From Candidatus Eremiobacterota bacterium (lineage in GTDB: Bacteria > Vulcanimicrobiota > Vulcanimicrobiia > Vulcanimicrobiales > Vulcanimicrobiaceae), in assembly GCA_019240525.1 (NCBI GenBank), contig JAFAYE010000001.1, positions 1,399,300 to 1,463,299 of the forward strand: DNA of 64,000 bases, written 5' to 3'. Made by a program: the position numbers and the translations under genes. Every line of letters begins with the position of its first letter. Positions within the stretch are counted from its first letter, which is position 1. A model generated the notes under the pieces. The model was not told the origin of the DNA. It worked only from the letters and a program-made list of their open reading frames with translations, and did no database searches. Positions 24,301-31,371 of this stretch are shown one piece after another.

Positions 24301-24939
24301 GCGCGCACGGCGCATTTGCGTCTCGAGCTCGGGCGCACGCCGCTCTAATTCGGCGATGAGGTCGTTGATGCGAATCGCGTTTTGTTCGGTACGCTCGAGC
24401 CGCCGCATCGACTCTTGCTTACGCGACAAAAACTTTCCAATACCGGCGGTCTCTTCGAAGAGCGCGCGGCGCTCGGAGGGCTTGCTCGTCAGGATCGCGT
24501 CTATCTGTCCTTGCGAGACAATGGCATACGAGCCGGGTCCCAAGCCACTGCCCGTGAACAGATCGACGATGTCGCGCAAACGCACCTGAGTGCGATTGAT
24601 GAAATACTCACTTTCGCCGACGCGGTAGGCGCGGCGCGTAATCTCAACTTCCGAGAAATCGATCGGCAACTGACGATCCGCGTTGTCGAAGATCAGCGAG
24701 ACTTCGGCCAAACCCAGGGGCTTGCGCGATTCGTTACCCGAGAAAATTACATCCTCGAGGCCGCGTCCCCGTAGGCTCTTGCTCGATGTCTCGCCCAGGA
24801 CCCAGCGAAACGCGTCGACGAGGTTCGATTTACCCGATCCGTTGGGGCCGACGATGGCGGTAACGCCATCCGCGAAATCGAGCGTCGTCGGATCGGCAAA
24901 CGTTTTGAATCCGAAGGCCCCGAGCCGGCGAAGTTTCAC
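21376..24939 (-). CDS. smc: Chromosome segregation SMC ATPase
   Basis: A 1187-residue SMC protein. It has a Walker A GPNGSGKSNLVDAF (32-45), a first coiled coil (about 170-495), a hinge (about 500-660, GHVPGTRAIVDAWHRGD to GGEQITGGGAITGG), a second long coiled coil, and a C-terminal head with the ABC signature LSGGERAMTAAAL and Walker B FYLLDEVDAALDDAN. With ScpA/ScpB it would compact and align chromosome arms after being loaded at ParB-parS, and a parS site is present about 9 kb away. The GTG start at 24939 overlaps the rnc stop as GTGA. The rnc-smc order is common in bacteria. Confidence 0.98.
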   Translation of the reverse strand: MKLRRLGAFGFKTFADPTTLDFADGVTAIVGPNGSGKSNLVDAFRWVLGETSSKSLRGRGLEDVIFSGNESRKPLGLAEVSLIFDNADRQLPIDFSEVEITRRAYRVGESEYFINRTQVRLRDIVDLFTGSGLGPGSYAIVSQGQIDAILTSKPSERRALFEETAGIGKFLSRKQESMRRLERTEQNAIRINDLIAELERRAPELETQMRRARRYRRVVARVRDLEILGYLRASATRRAECEALREQIGKNEERRTATATRAVELGDEVARVRTQLYRSELLLEELRSKAQTERAELSQLEARYAAALARREALERQSTQTSQDADRVGQERVSLLAAIAALDAQLEPLGRDVEAAREREGVAVAALTGARANLETIFIQLREVEAEAAERAARRAERRVQAESLRAQAERLEIEERTARERAEGCEIAAGGANHRYSERRRELAAAEERVLDGRGRAEDATRAAALAQDEVARALTEHRDHSLEVKTAESRLHIIEELENSLEGHVPGTRAIVDAWHRGDLSGIEGIVSNLITTDERYARAMDVAFGARLSNVVTASSEGAERCVEFLNRKEAGRATFLPLDTLSNREGRRLDERLSDVPGIVGYAHGLVQTAPRFSGIVNFLVGNVLIVTTLEVGIELVRGRGLRDTIVTLGGEQITGGGAITGGRFTRERSILSRRFQAANLREALVGLRARLEETERALRDAHLRADAAIAARDEAREHLTYEESQLIGLRAEAAALAAEVDRTRTELASARTSLTELHERATRLRELEREYEGQKPLTELDDERRRALEANLATIRAEIATAESGLAATNARGSELRERAAALTAERDADKARLAMLDQNSERGGLAREEMLAQIIALVEETRATHARVEGLRHGIARLDTELEAARAQREELAARQARLESELRGAEQEERETLSGGESQRTRLAQVEAELGMLVSQFAQNPATNDECDEVASRLRDEPDSAVDELPRLRDELARLQANVNLNAETEREEVAERDRFLRAQMDDLTRARETLLESIREIEHETQAQFNDMLARVSEAFSVTYARLFAGGEAKMWQTQPENLSETGIEIAVRPPGKKGMPLAALSGGERAMTAAALIFALIATKPAPFYLLDEVDAALDDANIDRFCAMVREFAAESQMLIVTHNKKTMEMAERIYGITTRDAGVSAIVSAELTNQAEALLA

Positions 24940-25661
24940 CCGCCGATCGTCTCGCGCAGATTCGGCGAATCCGTCAAGAGCGAGAGCAGCGCTTCCTCGG
25001 CCGCCGCCTGCTGTGCCGCCTTCTTCGATAAGCCGTCACCTCGACCGAGGACTTTTCCATTGACGCTGACCCGCGACTTGAAGGCCGGGCGCTGTGGAGT
25101 GCCGCGGCTCGCCTCGCGATAGACCGGCGTCGCCGCGAGATGCTCTTGCGCGTAATGCTGGAGTCGCGTCTTGGCGTCGAGCAGCGCTTCGGACGAGTGG
25201 TCGAGATGCTCGATATGCTCGTTGAGGATGAACTGGGCGGCCTTTTCGAGGCCGAATTTTAGGTAGAGGGCGCCGACGAACGCCTCGAACGCGTCGGCGA
25301 GTACCGAGGTATTGTCGGCTCCGCCGGCCGCCCGCATCCCGGCGCCCAGACGCGTCAAGTCGCCGAATTCGAGGCGGCGTGCCGTTTGCGCGAGCCGCGC
25401 GTCGTTAACGATCGCCGCTTTACGCAACGTCAGCATGCCTTCGGTTTCGTCGGGAAATCGATCGAAGAGCCAGCCGGCCGTGACCGTGCCGAGCACCGAA
25501 TCGCCGAGAAACTCCATCCGGTCGTTTGACCCGCCGCCGTGCTCCTTGGCGTGACTTTGATGGACGAATGCCCGTTCGAAGATCGCAAGGTCATCGACAC
25601 GCCGCACTCCGGCAAGCCGAAGCACGGCGCGCAGACGCCGCCGATGCCTCTCTCCGCTCAT
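24936..25661 (-). CDS. rnc: Ribonuclease III
   Basis: A 241-residue double-strand-specific endoribonuclease involved in rRNA and mRNA processing. The catalytic signature is NDRMEFLGDSVLG (about 46-58), with the metal-binding glutamate and aspartate, and the second acidic pair lies in LADAFEAFVGALYL. A C-terminal double-stranded-RNA-binding domain follows (DAKTRLQHYAQEH, PAFKSRVSVNGKVLG, GLSKKAAQQAAAEEAL). The ATG at 25661 was selected because the in-frame sequence upstream is antisense-like and arginine-rich. It lies 20 bases after fabF and overlaps smc by four bases, so the three are likely one operon. Confidence 0.97.
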   Translation of the reverse strand: MSGERHRRRLRAVLRLAGVRRVDDLAIFERAFVHQSHAKEHGGGSNDRMEFLGDSVLGTVTAGWLFDRFPDETEGMLTLRKAAIVNDARLAQTARRLEFGDLTRLGAGMRAAGGADNTSVLADAFEAFVGALYLKFGLEKAAQFILNEHIEHLDHSSEALLDAKTRLQHYAQEHLAATPVYREASRGTPQRPAFKSRVSVNGKVLGRGDGLSKKAAQQAAAEEALLSLLTDSPNLRETIGG

Positions 25662-25681
25662 GCTCGATGCTACGATCCGCC

Positions 25682-26938
25682 CTACGCGCGAACTTTTCCG
25701 AAGACGATGACGCTGTTGTGTCCGCCGAAGCCAAAGGAGTTCGAGAGCGCCGTGCGGATCGGGGCGCGGCGGGCGATGTTGGGGACGTAGTCGAGTCGGC
25801 ACTCTGGGTCGGGAAACTCATAGTTCGTCGTCGGAGGCATGATGTCGTTGGCGACGGCGAGTGCCGTCGCGACCCCCTCGATCCCGCCGGCGGCACCTAA
25901 GGCATGGCCATGCATTGATTTTGTCGAGCTCACGCCGATCTTGAAGGCGTGCTCGCCGAACGTTTTTTCGATTGCCTTGGATTCCGCGGGATCTCCCATC
26001 GGCGTCGAAGTGCCGTGCGCGTTGATGTAGTCGACGTCCTCGGGTTTGATGCCGGCGCCCGCAAACGCGCGCGCGAACGCCAAAAGTACGCCGTTGCCGT
26101 TCGGATCGGGCGCGACGAGATCGTATGCATCCGAGGACTGTCCGTAGCCGAGGACCTCGCAATAGATCGACGCGCCGCGCGCGCGTGCGTGCTCGAACTC
26201 CTCCAGCACTAAAATTCCAGCACCTTCGCCGAGAACGAAACCGTCGCGCTCGCGATCGAAGGGCCGGCTGGCGCGAGTTGGGTCGTCGTTGCGCGTGGAA
26301 AGCGCGCGCATCGATCCGAAACCGCCGATCGCCAACGGAGAGACCGTCGCTTCGCTACCGCCGGCAATCATCGCCGTTGCATCGCCGTGAACGATCGCGT
26401 TGAAGGCCGTGCAGATCGCGTCGTTTGCGCTCGCGCACGCGCTGGCCGCGGCAAAGAAGGGACCCTGAAATCCATAGGCCATCGAAATGTGCGCCGGCGC
26501 AGCGTTTGCCATCAACATCGGAATGAAGAACGGCGTAACTTTCGACCACGTTCCATTTTCGTTGGCCTTATCGGAGTTGAGCCAAAAAGTGATGATGCCG
26601 CCGATACCGGTTCCGACGACGCCGCCCACGCGTTTTTTAAACTCCGGGTCGTCCGGAAGTTTCGCGTCTTCGATTGCTTCGCGCGCCGCAACGAAAGCGA
26701 ATTGCGTGAAACGGTCCATTCGGCGCGCTTCCTTGCGTCCGATCAGTTCCTCCGGCCTGAAGTCCTTCACCTCGGCGGCGATGCGCGCGTCGAAGAGGGC
26801 AGCATCGAAGGCCGTGATCGGCGCAACACCGGATTCACCGGCAATCAGACGTCTCCAAAAGTCTTCGCGGGTATTGCCCACGGGGGTCACCGCGCCCAGC
26901 CCGGTCACGACAACGCGCCGGCGGACGGACGGCTGCAT
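25682..26938 (-). CDS. fabF: Beta-ketoacyl-ACP synthase II
   Basis: A 418-residue thiolase-fold condensing enzyme extending acyl-ACP in fatty-acid synthesis. The nucleophile cysteine is in AASACASANDAI (about 168-179), and the two catalytic histidines are in INAHGTSTPMGD and TKSMHGHALGAAGG, the latter with the conserved lysine. The C-terminus NSFGFGGHNSVIVF is typical. The ATG at 26938 begins MQPSVRRRVVVTGLG, as in FabF; a TTG 15 bases earlier is less likely. No acpP gene precedes it, unlike the common acpP-fabF-rnc order; the other side of its start faces the rpmH promoter region. Confidence 0.97.
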   Translation of the reverse strand: MQPSVRRRVVVTGLGAVTPVGNTREDFWRRLIAGESGVAPITAFDAALFDARIAAEVKDFRPEELIGRKEARRMDRFTQFAFVAAREAIEDAKLPDDPEFKKRVGGVVGTGIGGIITFWLNSDKANENGTWSKVTPFFIPMLMANAAPAHISMAYGFQGPFFAAASACASANDAICTAFNAIVHGDATAMIAGGSEATVSPLAIGGFGSMRALSTRNDDPTRASRPFDRERDGFVLGEGAGILVLEEFEHARARGASIYCEVLGYGQSSDAYDLVAPDPNGNGVLLAFARAFAGAGIKPEDVDYINAHGTSTPMGDPAESKAIEKTFGEHAFKIGVSSTKSMHGHALGAAGGIEGVATALAVANDIMPPTTNYEFPDPECRLDYVPNIARRAPIRTALSNSFGFGGHNSVIVFGKVRA

Positions 26939-27048
26939 GCTCGAAACGCTCAAAACTTCAGCAAGTTACGGCGGCCCCCGTGGGCATCCCCGCCGTGGAA
27001 ACGGCACCGGCGCCACCCCCTTGACGCCGTTGCACCTCGATGTGGTCC

Positions 27049-27078
27049 TTGCGCCGGCAGCCGGGCACTGGCTATAAT
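27049..27078 (+). promoter_or_regulatory. Promoter of the rpmH-rnpA operon
   Basis: A perfect TATAAT -10 element lies at 27073-27078 with a weak -35 TTGCGC at 27049-27054, spaced 18 bases. The expected transcript would start near 27085, leaving a leader of about 50 bases before rpmH, with AAGGA at 27126-27130 as ribosome binding site. The surrounding 26939-27134 has no gene; it separates the divergent fabF and rpmH. Confidence 0.7.
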
Positions 27079-27134
27079 CAGGGGCTGTCTGCCACCAGGG
27101 TGTGCGGCATCACTCTTCGCCAAATAAGGACGTT

Positions 27135-27269
27135 ATGAAGCGGACGTATCAGCCGCATAATCGCCGGCGCAAGCGCGTGCACGGCTTTTTAGAGCGCATG
27201 CAAACCAAGGCCGGCCGTAAGGTGCTCGCCCGCCGTCGCAAGAAGGGGCGCCATCGTCTCACCGTCTAG
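27135..27269 (+). CDS. rpmH: 50S ribosomal protein L34
   Basis: A 44-residue, strongly basic protein: it starts [18 protein letters not shown] and continues with the family stretch [19 protein letters not shown]. Nearly all bacterial L34 proteins share this composition and length. It is preceded by AAGGA four bases from the ATG and by a consensus -10 box. It heads the conserved rpmH-rnpA-yidD-yidC-khpB-mnmE series that lies near the origin in many bacteria; here the block is about 20 kb from dnaA, so the classic rpmH-dnaA divergence has been broken. Confidence 0.97.
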   Translation: MKRTYQPHNRRRKRVHGFLERMQTKAGRKVLARRRKKGRHRLTV

Positions 27270-27277
27270 GCAGAGCG

Positions 27278-27604
27278 ATGCGCCGCTATGTGAGCCTCAA
27301 GCGCCAAGCCGACTTTGCTCGTTTACGGCGGCATGGGCGACGCGTGAGCAGCAAGAGCCTCGTCATTTATCGTAGCGAGCCGTCCCCGCGCGACGTCACG
27401 TCGCTGGTTGGCATTACGGTTAACAAGTCCGTCGGCAAGGCCGTGGTCCGTAACAGACTGCGTCGCCGGCTGGCCGCAATCGTCGAGCAGGCACTCGTCC
27501 GCCAACAAAGGATGCGACTGCTCGTGATCGCGCGTCCCACAGCGGCGCAGTTACCGTTCTGCGACCTTCAAGTCGAGTTACGTTCGTCATTGGAGCGGCG
27601 CTAA
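27278..27604 (+). CDS. rnpA: Ribonuclease P protein component
   Basis: A 108-residue basic protein that supports the RNase P RNA in maturing tRNA 5' ends. It begins MRRYVSLKRQADFARLRRHG and carries the RNR signature VVRNRLRRRLAAIVEQ (about 56-71), the main RNA-contact helix. It follows rpmH by eight bases. The RNA subunit gene rnpB was not seen in the window. Confidence 0.95.
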   Translation: MRRYVSLKRQADFARLRRHGRRVSSKSLVIYRSEPSPRDVTSLVGITVNKSVGKAVVRNRLRRRLAAIVEQALVRQQRMRLLVIARPTAAQLPFCDLQVELRSSLERR

Positions 27605-27607
27605 CAC

Positions 27608-27883
27608 GTGCTTCGCTCGCTATTCGTCGCGCTGATTCGCCTCTACCAGCTTCTCGTTTCGCCGCTCTTGCCGCCGGCGTGCCGATTCTATCCGACCTGT
27701 TCCCAGTACGCGCTGGTCGCGATCCGCAACCACGGCCCGGGCTATGGAGGCTGGCTCGCCCTCGCGCGTTTGGCGCGTTGCAATCCCTGGCATCCGGGCG
27801 GGGTCGATGAGGTGCCGGCGAACGCGAGCCAAGCGTTGCACGACGTGCAACCGGTTTTTGAAGGAACGCATCCGTGCATTTGA
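27608..27883 (+). CDS. yidD: Membrane protein insertion efficiency factor YidD
   Basis: A 91-residue protein of the UPF0161 family. An N-terminal amphipathic/hydrophobic helix (LRSLFVALIRLYQLLVSPLL) is followed by the conserved cysteine motif CRFYPTCSQYA (25-35) and RLARCNPWHPGGVDEVP. It helps YidC-dependent insertion of inner-membrane proteins. The GTG start at 27608 lies three bases after rnpA, and its 3' end overlaps yidC by ten bases. Confidence 0.95.
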   Translation: MLRSLFVALIRLYQLLVSPLLPPACRFYPTCSQYALVAIRNHGPGYGGWLALARLARCNPWHPGGVDEVPANASQALHDVQPVFEGTHPCI

Positions 27884-28725
27884 TTCTGGCGGTCTCATGG
27901 CTCCAGCCGATCGTCGATTTTCTCTCCGCAGTGGTTATGGCGATCGACAAGCCGATACACAATCTCGGCTGGAGCCTCGTCATTCTCGCCGCGCTCATCC
28001 GGCTGTTGTTTTGGCCGCTCAATACCGCGCAGTTTAAGGCCTTTCTCTCGATGCAGAAGGTCGCGCCGCAGCTCAAACGACTGCAAGAGCGTTACAAAGA
28101 CGACAAGCAGAAGCTGCAAGCCGAGACAATGGCGCTCTACAAAGAGCACAAGGTTAATCCGTTTGCCGGCTGTTGGCCGATGCTGGTTCAGTATCCGGTG
28201 ATCATCAGCGTCTACTACGTCGTGATGAACCATAAGGCACTCTTCGCCAATCAAAGTTGGGCGTGGATCGGCAGCCCTCTGTCGCAAGCATCCGGATTTG
28301 CCATTTTTGGCAAACCGATTCTCGCCGCCAGCTTGGCGATGCCCGATCTTATTTTGATTCTGCTTTACGCGCTTTCGATGTATTTCAGCGTTCGTTACGT
28401 GAGCATGCCGGCAACCGATCCGCAACAGGCTCAAACGCAGCGCATGATGGCAGTGATATCGCCGGTCATGTTGGGATTTCTCGGCTGGCGATACGGCTGG
28501 CCCTCCGCAATGGTGCTGTACTGGTTCGCCTATAACATTTTTACGATGGCGCAGCAATTCTACATGCTGCGCCGCTACCATCAGCCGCTTGCGCTGATCG
28601 ACAGCGAGCACGTTATCACCGCAGAAGTTCCCGGCAAACCGCTTGCGGTCAAACCCGCTCCCAGCGGCAACGGCATGACGAAGCCCGCGCGCTCCGCGCG
28701 CTCGAAACGCAGAAATAAGCGATAA
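27874..28725 (+). CDS. yidC: Membrane protein insertase YidC/Oxa1, short form
   Basis: A 283-residue insertase with five predicted membrane segments. The first conserved core segment holds LVILAALIRLLFWPLN (about 35-50) with the functionally important arginine, then a cytoplasmic hairpin of coiled-coil character (LKRLQERYKDDKQKLQAETM), and later MLVQYPVIISVYYVV and WPSAMVLYWFAYNIFTM. The C-terminus is basic (RSKRRNKR), as expected for ribosome contact. It lacks the large periplasmic P1 domain of proteobacterial YidC, and I see no lipobox. The GTG at 27874 has AAGGA eight bases upstream and overlaps yidD. Confidence 0.95.
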   Translation: MHLILAVSWLQPIVDFLSAVVMAIDKPIHNLGWSLVILAALIRLLFWPLNTAQFKAFLSMQKVAPQLKRLQERYKDDKQKLQAETMALYKEHKVNPFAGCWPMLVQYPVIISVYYVVMNHKALFANQSWAWIGSPLSQASGFAIFGKPILAASLAMPDLILILLYALSMYFSVRYVSMPATDPQQAQTQRMMAVISPVMLGFLGWRYGWPSAMVLYWFAYNIFTMAQQFYMLRRYHQPLALIDSEHVITAEVPGKPLAVKPAPSGNGMTKPARSARSKRRNKR

Positions 28726-28740
28726 CGGAAGGTCTCACAT

Positions 28741-29361
28741 ATGTTATACGAAGATGATTTCGAGTTCGAGGAGCAGCCGTCGGACGTCCGCGACCGCTCG
28801 ATCGGCGGACGCTCCGGTTCGGGAAACCGTGGGCGCGGTGGCGGGACGCGCCGCGGCTCGCCGCCGCGTCGCGGAAACGCCGAGATCGTCGATGCCGGCG
28901 AAATTCCGGAGGACGCCAAGCCCGCGCGCGATTTGTTGCACGCGATCCTCAAAGGGATGGGTGTTGGCTCCGTCGAGGTGCGTTATGTCAGCCGGCCGGA
29001 AGGCGAATATCTCGAAATCAATGGCCCGCACCTCGGAATGCTCATCGGTCGCCATGGGAACACGCTCGAGGCGATCAATCTGCTCTTCAACAATGCCTTT
29101 AACGCCGGCGTGCGCACGAACCGGCGATATTACACCATCGATGCCGAGGGTTATCGCGCCCATCGCGCCGACGATCTCAAGAGCCTTGCACTCGCGACCC
29201 TCGATCGATGCGTCCGCGAGCGTAAGCCGCAGAAGCTCGAGCCCATGCTTCCCTCCGAGCGCAAAATCGTGCACCTCGCGCTGGCGACCTCCGAGCTGGT
29301 TCGCACCGAATCCGAAGGCGAAGAGCCCGAGCGCCGCGTCGTGATCTTTCCAAAAGCCTGA
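28741..29361 (+). CDS. khpB: KhpB/Jag-type RNA-binding protein (KH and R3H domains)
   Basis: A 206-residue RNA-binding protein. Residues 20-46 are a glycine/arginine-rich low-complexity tract (GGRSGSGNRGRGGG and more). A type II KH domain follows, with LGMLIGRHGNTLEAI (about 99-113) holding the GxxG loop, and then an R3H domain with LEPMLPSERKIVHLAL, in which the conserved arginine and histidine are four residues apart. The Jag_N domain of many homologs is missing, apparently replaced by the Gly/Arg tract. Family members bind many RNAs and influence cell division and envelope synthesis. Position after yidC is standard. Confidence 0.92.
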   Translation: MLYEDDFEFEEQPSDVRDRSIGGRSGSGNRGRGGGTRRGSPPRRGNAEIVDAGEIPEDAKPARDLLHAILKGMGVGSVEVRYVSRPEGEYLEINGPHLGMLIGRHGNTLEAINLLFNNAFNAGVRTNRRYYTIDAEGYRAHRADDLKSLALATLDRCVRERKPQKLEPMLPSERKIVHLALATSELVRTESEGEEPERRVVIFPKA

Positions 29362-29416
29362 AGGGCGCGTTGCGCCGCGGGTTACGAGCCCCCGCGCAGT
29401 GCCGCCAGGTTCCCGC

Positions 29417-30760
29417 ATGACCGATACCATCGCCGCGATCGCAACGCCCCCCGGTAAGGGCGCGATTGCGATCGTTCGCATTAGCGGCCCCCAAACAGCG
29501 CAACTCGCCGCGAGGCTCGTCCGCACCCGAGCGGGCGCGTTGCACGCGCGCGTTGCCACGCGGGCGACGATTCTCGACGAGTTGGAAAACGCGATCGACG
29601 AAGGCCTGGCGATTCGTTTTCCCGCGCCGAACAGCTATACGGGCGAAGAGATGCTGGAGCTCCACGTGCACGGTTCCCCGGTCGTTGCGCGGGAACTCGT
29701 TCGCGCCTTGCTCGCCAGCGGCGCGCGGCTCGCGCAGCCCGGCGAGTTTACGCGCCGCGCTTATCTCAACGGGAAGATGGATTTGCATGCAGCGGCTGCG
29801 GTGGCCGATGTCGTCGACGCGGAAACGCGCGCCGCAGCGCGCGCGGCTCTCTCCAATCTTGGGGGCGGACTCGCTGCGACCATTGGCGAGCTGCGGCGCG
29901 TTCTGGGGGGAATTCTGGAAGAGCTTGCAGCGTCAATGGATTTTCCTGACGAGGTCCCCGAGCCCGACCGCGCGCAGCTTGAGCGACGTCTGGCGCCGGT
30001 GGCCGCGGAACTCGCCGGGCTGAGGCGCGATGGTGAAATCGGCCGGCTGGTTCGCGAAGGCGTCAGCGTCGCTATCGTAGGGCCGCCCAATGCCGGAAAG
30101 TCCTCGTTGCTCAACGCGCTCTTGGGCGCCGATCGCGCGATCGTCTCCGAGCATCCCGGCACCACTCGGGACACGATCGAAGAGAGCGTCGTCATCCAGG
30201 GCGTCAAAGTCCGGTTGATCGATACGGCCGGCATCCGCGCCCACGCGGATCGTCTGGAGGCCCGCGGTATCGAGCGCAGCGAAAGCGCGCTCGCGCAAGC
30301 CCGCGTTGCCCTGATCGTCATCGATGCGTCCGAGCCGCTGGGCCGGCACGCCGAGGCGCTGCTCGAACGAACGCGTGAACGCGAGCGCGTCGTCTTCTTC
30401 AATAAAGCGGATCTCGGAACACGCGCCGTCGCGCCGGCGGGCGTGCCGACGGTCGTCGGCAGCGTCAACGACGCGCCGACGCTCGAAGCCCTCTCTCAAG
30501 CGATCGCGCGCGCGGGCTGGGGCGGAGAGCGGCCCGACGCCTCGCGTCCGCATTTGGCCGCGCTGCACGAATTTGATGCGGCGAACGCTGCGATCGACGC
30601 ACTCGATCGGGGGTGCGCCGCGCTGCGGGCGGGCGAACCATTCGATTTCGTTGCGACCGAACTAGCGCGCGCTTTTTCCGCGCTCGAGCATGTAACCGAG
30701 CAGGTGGCTGCCGAAGAGATTATCGACGGGATTTTTTCCCGCTTTTGCATCGGAAAATAG
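29417..30760 (+). CDS. mnmE: tRNA uridine-5-carboxymethylaminomethyl modification GTPase MnmE
   Basis: A 447-residue GTPase that, with MnmG, modifies the wobble uridine of several tRNAs. The N-terminal tetrahydrofolate-binding domain starts DTIAAIATPPGKGAIAIVR and includes PNSYTGEEMLELHVHG; a helical domain holds the embedded G domain with GPPNAGKSSLLNALLG (about 218-233), PGTTRDTIEE and DTAG. The C-terminus is FCIGK, with the conserved catalytic-region cysteine. The ATG at 29417 was chosen by homology to the family start. mnmG follows after one intervening membrane gene. Confidence 0.97.
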   Translation: MTDTIAAIATPPGKGAIAIVRISGPQTAQLAARLVRTRAGALHARVATRATILDELENAIDEGLAIRFPAPNSYTGEEMLELHVHGSPVVARELVRALLASGARLAQPGEFTRRAYLNGKMDLHAAAAVADVVDAETRAAARAALSNLGGGLAATIGELRRVLGGILEELAASMDFPDEVPEPDRAQLERRLAPVAAELAGLRRDGEIGRLVREGVSVAIVGPPNAGKSSLLNALLGADRAIVSEHPGTTRDTIEESVVIQGVKVRLIDTAGIRAHADRLEARGIERSESALAQARVALIVIDASEPLGRHAEALLERTRERERVVFFNKADLGTRAVAPAGVPTVVGSVNDAPTLEALSQAIARAGWGGERPDASRPHLAALHEFDAANAAIDALDRGCAALRAGEPFDFVATELARAFSALEHVTEQVAAEEIIDGIFSRFCIGK

Positions 30761-30809
30761 CGGGAATGCAACCCGCCCGTACTTGCAAACAGCGCGATGG
30801 AGGTAGTCT

Positions 30810-31370
30810 ATGGTAGCAACGCTGACGCGGAATTGGTGGATGTGGCTGATCCGGGGCATCGCCGCGGTGATCTTCGGCCTGCTAGCGTTTCTTTGGCCTG
30901 GCGCGACCATCGTCGTGATCGGTATTTTGTTTGGCGCCTACGCGCTGGTTGACGGCATTTTTGCGATCGTCGCAACGATTCGCGCCGCCGAAACGCAACA
31001 GCGCTGGTGGCCTTTTCTCATCGAAGGTATCGTCGGAATCTTGATCGCTGCAATTACATTTTACGACATCGGCATCACGCTTCTCGCGCTCTATCTGACG
31101 ATTGCGGCGTGGGCTTTTCTCACCGGCATCTTCGAAATCATCGCTGCTCTGCAGCTACGTAAACATATTGCCAATGAAATCTGGCTGATCATCGGCGGCG
31201 TCGCGTCGATCGCCTTCGGTATTTTGATGGTGTACTTTCCGCTGGCGGGCGCATTGGCAATCATTTGGCTTATCGCGGCCTATGCCGTGATCTTCGGTCT
31301 GCTCATGATCGGATTCGCGTTGCGCCTTCGAGCGCACGTGCCCGCGATGCCGATCGCGACCGCCGGCTAA
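30810..31370 (+). CDS. HdeD-like (DUF308) membrane protein
   Basis: A 186-residue integral membrane protein with six hydrophobic helices in three similar pairs; repeats such as [38 protein letters not shown] and [19 protein letters not shown] show the internal triplication typical of DUF308. Relatives include HdeD, linked to acid resistance in E. coli, but the biochemical role of the wider family is unknown. The start at 30810 has GGAGG six bases upstream. It lies between mnmE and mnmG, 49 bases after the former and one base before the latter, so it probably shares their transcript. Confidence 0.85.
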   Translation: MVATLTRNWWMWLIRGIAAVIFGLLAFLWPGATIVVIGILFGAYALVDGIFAIVATIRAAETQQRWWPFLIEGIVGILIAAITFYDIGITLLALYLTIAAWAFLTGIFEIIAALQLRKHIANEIWLIIGGVASIAFGILMVYFPLAGALAIIWLIAAYAVIFGLLMIGFALRLRAHVPAMPIATAG

Positions 31371-31371
31371 A

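Noticed and set aside
24930-24945. AGTTTCACCCGCCG as a second parS
   Set aside because: Only the half-site GTTTCAC agrees; the other half does not match.
26387-27127. Long plus-strand frame (246 codons) antisense to fabF
   Set aside because: The fabF frame has full catalytic motifs; the antisense frame is arginine-rich and has no recognisable domain, as expected for a GC-rich shadow.
30768-30788. GCGGG/CCCGC hairpin after mnmE as a terminator
   Set aside because: The stem is only five base pairs with no T-run, so it is not a convincing intrinsic terminator.
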